A DNA stretch of 64,000 nucleotides, from assembly GCA_038380435.1 (NCBI GenBank), contig JAWZYU010000013.1, positions 67,660,446 through 67,724,445 of the forward strand, given 5' to 3'. Positions within the stretch are counted from its first letter, which is position 1. Every line of letters starts with the position of its first letter. Positions 56,726 to 64,000 of the stretch are shown piece by piece. The notes beneath the pieces were generated by a model. That model ran no database searches. It was not told the origin of the DNA and was given only the letters and a program-made list of their open reading frames with translations. The position numbers and the translations under genes were made by a program. The DNA comes from Ryuthela nishihirai. Taxonomy: Eukaryota; Arthropoda; Arachnida; Araneae; Heptathelidae.

Positions 56726-58069
56726 GGGCAGGTGCGGACCTAGAAAACAATAAATTAATGTACGGGAGCAAGAGACGCAATCGCGACGGAAAAAAGGTGA
56801 AGTAGGGATATAAGAATGGATTCTCTTGCACTGCAACATTTCCCCCTTCGTTTTAAAGGTTTGAAAAATATGAAAAATATATATAATTTTTTTAAAAAAA
56901 TACATGTTTTCCTATACATGCAAAATGCAAACTCCTCATACAGACTTGTCTCTTTTGAGCTACAGCTGATGCATTTGGCCACTCTAGGCCAATTCTAGCA
57001 AGGTCCTGATTGACATTGTCTGCCCATCGCTTCCTAGGTCTCCCCCTTTTTCTGAGACCCTTATAGGACACTGTTCATAATCATGTTTGCTAATCTGCAG
57101 CTATGCATACGGGCAACATGGTCAAATCAACGCAGTCTCTCTCTGCACAATATGCTGCTCAAGAGAGGTCGATGACTACTTCTCTAACCTCATCAATACT
57201 TACAAAATCAAACCACCTAATGCCCAAGATACTGCGTAAGCATCTAGTATCAAAGGCATCAAGCTTCTTGTTATTCTGCTTAAAAAGGGTCCATATTTCG
57301 CTACCATAACTAACCTTAGAAAGAACCAAACTATTATACAGCCTAATTTTAGTCTTTAGGTGAATACGCCTATTTTTCCACAGATTCTTAAAAGTCCCAG
57401 CAGCAATCCCTATTCTTCTATGCCGCACATCACTAGTATCTGTTACATAGCTCCCAAGATAATTAAACTGAGAAATTCAAAGCAAATGAAACACCATCTT
57501 CCTGATCAAATTTCATCATTTTAGTTTTTTCTTTATTTATCACCAAACCTACTATATTATCAGTCTCATCAACAGCCCTAATGAAAGAATTCATCTCATC
57601 AACATCAGTAGCCAACAGGGACAAATCATTTGCATAATCTAAATCAGAAATTTTGAAATCTCTAGATCATTTAAGGCCAAAATCTTTCCCTTTCAAAGAA
57701 TTTCGCATTACATAATCAATAACCAAATTAAAGAGAAAAGGAGACAAAATACACCCTTGTCTAACTCCACTAGCAATGCTAAACTAATCGGTGCAAGACG
57801 TACCAACTCCCACACACGACTCAGTGTTATTATAGAGAGCTTTCATTACACTAACTAACTTATCAGGTATTCCATATGATCAAACAATCAACCACAAATT
57901 ATGTCGATCAACAGAGTCAAACGTTTTTTTGAAATCTACAAAGCTAGCAACCACAGGTTTCTGAAACTAAACATTTCTCAAGAATCTGCCTAAGTGAAAA
58001 TATTTGATCAATACATCCCCTACCACTTCTGAATCCACACTGTTCATCCCGCAGATGTCCATCAACCAA

Positions 58070-58162
58070 GGTAGGTAGGTGTTATTTTGGATTGATTGGT
58101 TCTATTGTAAGCTCTCCTCAATTTTAGGGGGCTAGCATATGGACCATTTCACTGGTTTGCGT
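58070..58162 (-). mobile_element. 93-bp retroposed insertion with 13-bp target duplication
   Basis: GTCCATCAACCAA occurs at 58057-58069 and 58163-58175 but only once in the other LINE copies. Between them, on the minus strand, is a 93-bp sequence with CCATATGCTAGCCCCCTAAA and ACAATAGAACCAATCAATCC, ending in the tandem tail CACCTACCTACC. A long duplication plus a short-repeat tail indicates target-primed retroposition. The source RNA is unknown. Confidence 0.88.
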
Positions 58163-59352
58163 GTCCATCAACCAAATTCTTAATTCTATTAAGTATAATC
58201 ATCCAAAGAACTTTACCTGGAACAGAAAGTAAACTAATTCCGCTATAATTATCACAAAAACTGTGATCACCTTTTTTCAAAATTGGGACAATGATAGCTC
58301 TAGTAAAATCCTTAGGAACAACACCTTTATCATAAAAAATATTGAAAATTTCAGTCAGCAATGTAACAACACAAATGTTCCCAGCTCTAAGCATTTCAGT
58401 GGTGATTTCGTCCACTCGTAGGGATTTATGGAGTTTTAATTTAGAGATAGCCAATGCGACTTTGAAATGTGATATAGGGCCATCATAAAAGCCAGTAATA
58501 CATATATCCTCATTACGAACAACGGGAGTAGAAATAATGATATTATTTAGAACATCTATGGAATTCTCAATCCACGTAGCCATCCCAGAATCCTCACCTT
58601 CAACCAACTTGTCATATTTATCCCTCAATCCCTGTGTATCTGTCTGTTTCTTCCCACATGAAACACTAACAATCTGGTACAACCCCCTGCTGTTGTGTTG
58701 TTTAACTGCTTCCTCTGCTTTGTCAGCCAAGCTACCAAGCCAAAGATTATTATTGGCTGTTAACTGATCCTTAACATGTTTATTAAGCTCGTTGTAATGC
58801 CTTTTGTTAGGGCTAATAGGGTGTTGATTCATATTTATCCTGCACTTCCTTCTTTCAGAAATAAGTTCCGTATCCTTATCATTCAAATAATTTTATTTCT
58901 ACTGTTCCCTTTTATCCAAAAGAGTACTGTTGGTTTCAAGAAAAGCCCGATTAAACTGATTCCATTCTTTCTCAACTTCAGCAGTAAGCAAACCACGATT
59001 GTCATAATGAATGACTAAATAGCCTATCATGGTATGCTTTGGCTATATCTGGATCTTTCAGACCTTCAATGTTGAAAGTAATTTTCTTAACCTTAGCACA
59101 ACATTTCTTAAGCTTCAATTGCAAGACGCTTTTTACCAGGTAATGGTCAGACCCAATTTTGCTCCCCTGTATGATCTGTTATTCCTAACTAAACTGATCC
59201 ATTTGCTGTTAATTTAAATATAAAATGTCATATTCCTGTGTAACCCATCAGGTGAAGCCCGTGTATATTTATAAATGTCCCGATGTTAGTAGTATGCGTT
59301 AGTTATTCGTAAACCATTAAGTTTACTTACCTGTAGGAGACGTTCCCCATTG

Positions 59353-59590
59353 CCATTGCCAATGATAACAGAATTTTGCCATTGCAAATGATAACAGAAC
59401 ATTGCCATTGCCAATGATAACAGAATTCTGCCATTGCAAATGATAACAGAACATTGCCATTGCCAATGATAACAGAATTCTGCCAGATGGTTTAGTGAAA
59501 AGCTCTGACGCCACGTCAAGGCACCATCCATGTCAGAGTGTTTTGCTCTAACCTTGAGAAAACCCCTCCACACATCAAATAATTTTGATG
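59353..59590 (-). mobile_element. Short retroposon-like insertion with a 26-bp tail array
   Basis: The plus-strand left part is five 26-bp units (59353-59482, two alternating variants). On the minus strand the unit is CAGAATTCTGTTATC plus ATTGGCAATGG: the element's 3' end joined to target-like LINE sequence. The body (~59483-59577) is GTGGAGGGGTTTTCTC ... ACTAAACCATCTGG, nearly identical to 62676-62782. Confidence 0.85.
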
Positions 59591-60021
59591 CCACCAATGC
59601 CAAAGGGACTTAAAACTCCTGCCCAAAGGTCAGAGTCAGTACCAACTTCATTCTCCGTCAAAAGAGGCCCACCAGTACAGAAAGTACAAGACCCAAAATC
59701 AAGCTCAAATCCATAATGGTCACACCAGGACCGTGTGAAATTAACCACTCCTCAGCAGGGTTGTAAAAAAAAAGGAACCAGTTCAGTAGGCCATACTGAA
59801 TTGGTAGTTCTCTCCTTCCGTTCCCTTCCAAAAGAGAATATCTCTTTTGGAAAGTACTAACGGCTTGCACCACGAGAAGGCGGGGTCGGACATTAGGCAC
59901 TAGACCTGGCCGGTTCTGTGCATCATCACTGTGGATTAGTACACAGCTCTACTTCCAGTTTACGCCTAGCTACCATTTATAGACCTTTTTTTTCTTCCTA
60001 TAGGACCTAAATATACTGGTT

Positions 60022-60556
60022 TACATAAATTAAGAAAAATCTCCATGTTAAGTCAAAGCTCTATAACTTCAAAAATAAGTATTTTGTTTTGAAAACGTGA
60101 TTCCATATAAAGATCTAAATTAAATAAATCAATATCTCTATTTTCAACAATAGTCGTTCAGTATTTAATGAGTTATGGAAGTTTGAATATTTAGCAACAG
60201 CAATGCCAGTCTTAAGAAATTTATAACAAACTGAAGAATAGTGAAAGAATTCTTTACACAAAGTTCTAAAATGCAAAGTTATTTTATTAAACATTTTGAT
60301 ATAATATTTATTACTAAGTTTTAATTAACTTCTGAAATCAATTTTTGTGGCTGGCATTGTTATCGCTAAATATTCAGACTTCCATAACTCTTTAAATACT
60401 AAACGAATATTGTTGAAAATCGAGATATGGATTTATTTGATTGATATCTTTATCTGCAATCGCATTTTTCAAAACAAAAAAACTTATCTTAGAAGTTATA
60501 GAGTTTTGACCTCAGCTTCCCATTGACGTAATATAGGGATTTTCCTAAATTTGTGA
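60022..60556. mobile_element. ~540-bp foldback element, copy F1
   Basis: Inverted arms at ~60022-60209 and ~60351-60556. Shared blocks: GGAAAATC/ATGTTAAGTCAA, AGCTCTATAACTTC.AAAATA, TTTTGTTTTGAAAA, TCTC.ATTTTCAACAATA, ATGAGTTATGGAAGTTTGAA, TATTTAGC and CAATGCCAG. The ~140-bp centre is not palindromic but is shared with copy F2. No coding frame. Confidence 0.9.
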
Positions 60557-60559
60557 AAA

Positions 60560-60945
60560 ATAGTGTAATTCTTACTAATGGGTGATGCAAAATGTAGATA
60601 AGTAATGTATCATTAGCTCCATAAAACACAAAAAGGCTTTCTCATTTAGCTCGTAAAGTTCAAAAGTTTCATTTTTTCATCCCATAAAGTTAAGGGGCAA
60701 ATCAGTCAGTGTATACAAAATAGAATAATTTCTTTACTTTTACTATATTAAAATATTGTTGACATTTTTAAAATTAAGTACTAACTTTAAAAAAATAAAA
60801 TTTTCATCAACATTAATTTAATTGTAAGGCATAATATGAATTATATTTCTGTTAGAAAATTATCTGTCAATTCTTAATCAACACATTCCATCAGGAAAAT
60901 TTCGAGTATAAATAAATCGTTTGAAATATTATTTCAAGTTTACCT
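60560..60945. other. Non-coding, nothing recognised
   Basis: AT-rich spacer between foldback element F1 and a repeat C copy. Confidence 0.5.
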
Positions 60946-60949
60946 TTTT

Positions 60950-61325
60950 GAGGATTTGAAAACTGTGAATCATCATATTTGGTTAGAACCTCTTCAACTC
61001 AAAAGGAATATTTCATTAATCTCTTAAAACGTTGCTTCCCCCTTCACTTGGGGATGAAGGGACAAATTATTGCTACCCTTGATCATCAAACTGCCCCCAC
61101 TCTAATGTAAAATTTAGCAAATGGGTCGTTTGTAATATTCGATTAAAATTTTCAAATTTTCACATTTTCCCATTTGAATAGGCTATTAACACTATAGGGA
61201 GATTCGAAAATCCCGAATCATAATAGTTCGTCAATTCCTATCTAACCCAAAATGAATTTTGATTTATCTCTAGAACAAAAATAATTAATTTTACACACAG
61301 ACGGACAAACGACAAAACGAAAATA
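60950..61325 (+). repeat. Repeat C copy, diverged
   Basis: GTTGCTTCCCCCTTCACTTG, GACAAATTATTGCTACC, TCGTTTGTAATATTCG, AGGGAGATTCGAAAATCCC, TCCTATCTAACCCAAAATGA and TTTATCTCTAGAACAAA in family order. It ends ACACAGACGGACAAACGACA. Confidence 0.78.
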
Positions 61326-61404
61326 ATAACTCTTTTTTTTTTATAAAAATACGTTAAAAATAACTGCATGCAGAAAATTGATTTTTCCAGTCTTTCCGTT
61401 TTAT

Positions 61405-61565
61405 ATTCCATCTTCTAAATCCTCCTCACCCCACCCATCACCATATCCTAAATCATCTTCACCCCACCCATCACCATCTGCCAAATTATCCTTACCCCAA
61501 CCATCACTGTCTTCTAACCCATCACAAACTTCTAAATCCTCCTCACCACACGCATCGCCATTTTC
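61405..61565 (+). repeat. Degenerate 33-bp tandem repeat
   Basis: The unit is TC(C/T)TAAATC(C/A)TC(C/T)TCACCCC plus ACCCATCACCAT, about four to five copies with drift. The open frame at 61378-61632 (84 codons; SSPHPSP repeats) arises from it. Confidence 0.8.
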
Positions 61566-61914
61566 GATCTATAATATGTTTTATATTTTTCCTTATGCTG
61601 ACCTGTTATCCTCTGACCAACTCACTGGTTAACTCCTAAACCTTAAAAATTGCTGAATTTAATAATTAAAAATAGTAAAGGAAATATGACCTTCAAAATC
61701 ACGACTAACCCACCTAAACAAAGAGAAAGAACGAAACAGAAGTATTTAAACAATTCGCCAATGTAACACTAAGATGTTTTTGTCAATCATTACAAGACAC
61801 ATTCTTTAAACAATAGCTCGATTATTAGCAAACTATAACATTTTTCACATTTTGAAAACCGGAACAGACGTTATCTAGTTTCTTAGAGGGAGGGTTGAAT
61901 TTTTTAGCTCTGAG

Positions 61915-62230
61915 AAGAGCTTTTTTGCCTTTTTTTTGCGGCGCAAATGGGTAACATATTTAGGTTACAAAGACCCCAAGAATTAGGGAAGGAAGCTTTG
62001 TAGGCAGTTGTTAGGGTGAAAGTGTAAGCCACCTAATTTGACCATCTACAAAGATGATTTCTTGCCCCTGTGTGCAGAAAGCGACATTCTGTGGAGTGAA
62101 ACTTTCTCTCACACAGGGCCACAAATTAAGGTCAGAGTAATGGTCTGTGGGCTTTCTAAGCCAAAGTCTTTTATATTAATCACCGGGAATTCGGTGTGGG
62201 CAAATAGCAAGACTGGAGACTCATCATGTA
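61915..62230 (-). mobile_element. Probable SINE-A copy, heavily diverged
   Basis: Traces in family order on the minus strand: GGGCTTAGAAAGCCC-like, TAATTTGTGGCCCTGTGTGA, a CATCTTTGTAGATGG block, and a terminal AAAAAGCTCTTCTCAGAG like the AGTGCCGCTCAGAGG end of SINE-A. Identity is low. Confidence 0.4.
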
Positions 62231-62234
62231 AGTA

Positions 62235-62670
62235 AGGAGATTTTTTTTCGTTCTCGTTTTTTTTTTTATTTTCATTTTTACCATCCCATGAAAATCAAAA
62301 TTCCAAGGTGCTGCCCACTTTGGGACCATTCATTCCGGTGACTCAACAGCAGCGTTCCCTGGTCTCTCGCCACTAGTGTTGAATGCATTAGTGTGTTGGG
62401 TCACACCAACGAAGCCTTTCCAAGAAGTGAAGGTGCATTAAGGGGCTGTTGTCACTGGGAGCGGATGGGAACAAGATCTAATATTTTTGTTGTTTTCTTT
62501 TCTTTTATTGTTTCCTTTTCTTTTCAATTAGATCTTGTACAAGATGCTACAAATACTTCCATTAAATTCTCTCAATCGCCCCCAATCGTTTCTGATTGAC
62601 TCTTCAGATTGACTATTTAATGGACGTTTGTGGCTTCTTGATCCCTCTTTTTCCTTCCACACTAACTGCC
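62235..62670. other. Non-coding, nothing recognised
   Basis: T-rich tracts and a short TCTTTT-rich stretch near 62500; nothing assigned. Confidence 0.45.
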
Positions 62671-62675
62671 TATGT

Positions 62676-62782
62676 GTGGAGGGGTTTTCTCCTGGTTAGA
62701 GCAAAACACTCTGACATGGATGGTGCCTTGACGTGGCGTCAGAGCTTTTCACTAAACCATCTGGCAGAATTCTGTTATCGTA
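62676..62782 (+). mobile_element. Short element, second copy, ~98% identical to the L6 insertion
   Basis: TGTGGAGGGGTTTTCTC to GGCAGAATTCTGTTATC matches the minus strand of ~59470-59577 with two differences in about 105 bp. Both copies share the same 3' terminus (CTGTTATC). Here no tail array follows. The two copies are the most similar dispersed pair in the window. Confidence 0.9.
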
Positions 62783-62919
62783 GTATATTTACCAATTTCG
62801 TAAGCCTTCAAACCATTCCCGAGAGAAGTGAACAGATATTTGTGTACCCATCTAACAGTGTCAATTAAAACTAATGGATAATTGAGGAAAATGAAAAAAA
62901 GCCAAACTTTATTAGCATG

Positions 62920-63270
62920 AATGAAACAGAAACATTATTCATCTCTTAATACGAAAAGATTGCGTACCCCCACTTTGGGGATTAAGTGGGAAAATCGTTG
63001 CTCTCAGTGCTAACCCGTGCCCTTAATCCTCTCACTCCAAGACAAAAACTATAAATTTCCAGCTGAAATAAATCAATTGCAATGCCTGTTTCAAATTCAG
63101 TCAGTTCCAACTTCTTACACTGTTAGAGGCTCTGTTACAAATAATGAGTGATTCAGAAAATGCAAATATTAACATACCTATCCAACCCCCAAAGGAAATT
63201 TTCGTTTTTCTCCAAAAACAAACGAAATGTTGAATATTTACAATCGTATAGACCAACAGACAGATCACAA
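62920..63270 (+). repeat. Repeat C copy
   Basis: CCCCCACTTTGGGGATTAAG, GACAAAAACTATAAATTTC, CACTGTTAGAGGCTCTGTTA, AGTGATTCAGAAAATGCAAA, ACCTATCCAACCCCCAAAGG and the closing CCAACAGACAGATCACAAAG follow the family order. Confidence 0.78.
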
Positions 63271-63344
63271 AGTGAAACCAGAAATAAAACATATCGCCTC
63301 TGGCGATTAAGAGATGCTCGTTTTTCAAAGAAAACGAAGTTTGT

Positions 63345-63885
63345 CATTTTCCGAAAATCCCTACGTTAAGTCAATGGGAAGCTAACGTTAAAGCTCTATA
63401 ACTACTAAAATAAGTTTTTTGTTTTGAAAAATGTGATTTTAGATATCAACCAAATCAATATCTCGATTTTCAACAATATTAGTTCAGTATTTAATGAGTT
63501 ATGGAAGTTTCAATACTTAACAACATCAATGCCAGTCTTAAGAAACTTATACAAAACTGAAAAATAGTGAAAGAATTCTATACACAAAGTTCTAAATTAT
63601 AAACTTATTTCATTAAACACTTTGATACAATACTAATTACTAAGTTTTAATTAACTTCTAAAGTCAATTTTTGTGGCTGGCATTGTCATCGCTAAATATT
63701 CAAACTTCCACAACTCATTAAATATTCAATGAATATTGTTGAAAATCGAGATATGGATTTATTTGATTGAGATCTTTATCTGCAATCACATTTTTGAAAT
63801 AAAAAAAAAACTTATTTTAGGAGTTATAGAGCTTTGACGTTAACTTCCCATTGACTTAACATAGAGATTTTCCTTAATTTATGGG
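63345..63885. mobile_element. ~540-bp foldback element, copy F2
   Basis: Same organisation as 60022-60556, in the same orientation. Arms are ~63345-63535 and ~63677-63885, with ends CCGAAAATCCCTACGTTAAG and TTAACATAGAGATTTTCC, and a shared centre AAGAATTCTATACACAAAGT. Identity to F1 is perhaps 88-90% by eye. Confidence 0.9.
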
Positions 63886-64000
63886 AAGCAGTGTAGTAGA
63901 CGATAAACCAAAAGCATATCGATGGTGCAATCAGTCACTGAGTTTGCATGCACTTCAAAGAAAGATAGATCGCCGGCAATCTTGTCGAGTTGGTAAATCG

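Larger units (their letters stand above)
56930..59982 (-). pseudogene. LINE copy L6, with internal deletion and two insertions
   Basis: Minus-strand copy from near the C-terminus (56930; the last ~40 bp are missing) to the 5' end at ~59982. It lacks the first ~215 residues: at ~59650 the sequence passes from the endonuclease (KVGTDSDLW region) straight to the 5' leader, missing about 0.8 kb. The reverse-transcriptase fragment 58149-58886 is open. The catalytic YADD reads YAND near 57630. Insertions lie at 58070-58162 and at about 59353-59590. Same subfamily as L2, to judge by the shared NQHPISPNKRHYNELNKHVK-type differences. Confidence 0.9.

Noticed and set aside
61378..61632. Ser/Pro-rich 84-codon protein
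   Set aside because: Generated by a degenerate 33-bp tandem repeat whose period is a multiple of three.

Overview
The window reads as repeat-rich, AT-rich nuclear DNA from an invertebrate animal. I found no host protein gene I can defend, no rRNA and no functional tRNA. The transposon mix (RTE/CR1-like LINE, tRNA-derived SINEs, hAT, Tc1/mariner, pogo/Tigger, a Polinton/Maverick fragment, a jockey-type fragment) fits an arthropod. A chelicerate is only a guess. Nothing in the window looks bacterial.

Layout. 0-6 kb: a 31-bp tandem array, then a broken LINE copy on the minus strand and a 201-bp hAT MITE. 6-11 kb: a dead Tigger transposase, the N-terminal half of a Polinton protein-primed DNA polymerase, and a GC-rich structured repeat. 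11-15 kb: AT-rich minisatellites, a tRNA-like/YY1-like repeat, a second LINE fragment and a SINE. 16.9-18.3 kb: a complete but inactivated Tc1 element. 18.5-27.5 kb: an old minisatellite, three Tc1 remnants, one mariner remnant, two SINE families and a ~300-bp repeat family. 28.2-33.4 kb: a hAT copy (GTF2IRD2-like) split by a near-complete LINE with an intact ~1,020-codon endonuclease-reverse transcriptase ORF, the only intact large gene. 34-43 kb: a Tc1 remnant, SINEs, a deleted LINE, and a recent 429-bp tandem duplication. 43-50 kb: nested MITEs and a 3.2-kb ZBED-type hAT with a perfect 8-bp target duplication; this hAT also contains a fragment resembling an R2/R4-type endonuclease. 50-55 kb: a jockey-type tail, a 534-bp non-autonomous hAT and a 36-bp minisatellite. 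55.7-60 kb: two opposed LINE pieces carrying two young short insertions. 60-64 kb: two copies of a ~540-bp foldback element and two more copies of the ~300-bp repeat.

How the parts relate. The LINE is the probable engine for the retroposed sequences. The Ser/Leu-tRNA-like SINE ends in the same 11 nt as the LINE, with a further 6 nt shared at fixed spacing, which is the hallmark of a SINE mobilised by a partner LINE. Two very short insertions (93 bp with a 13-bp target duplication; ~107 bp with a tail made of element end plus target sequence) also look retroposed. The DNA transposons here are all dead or non-autonomous.

Limits. Family names come from motifs read by eye. Ends given as approximate may be off by tens of bases.
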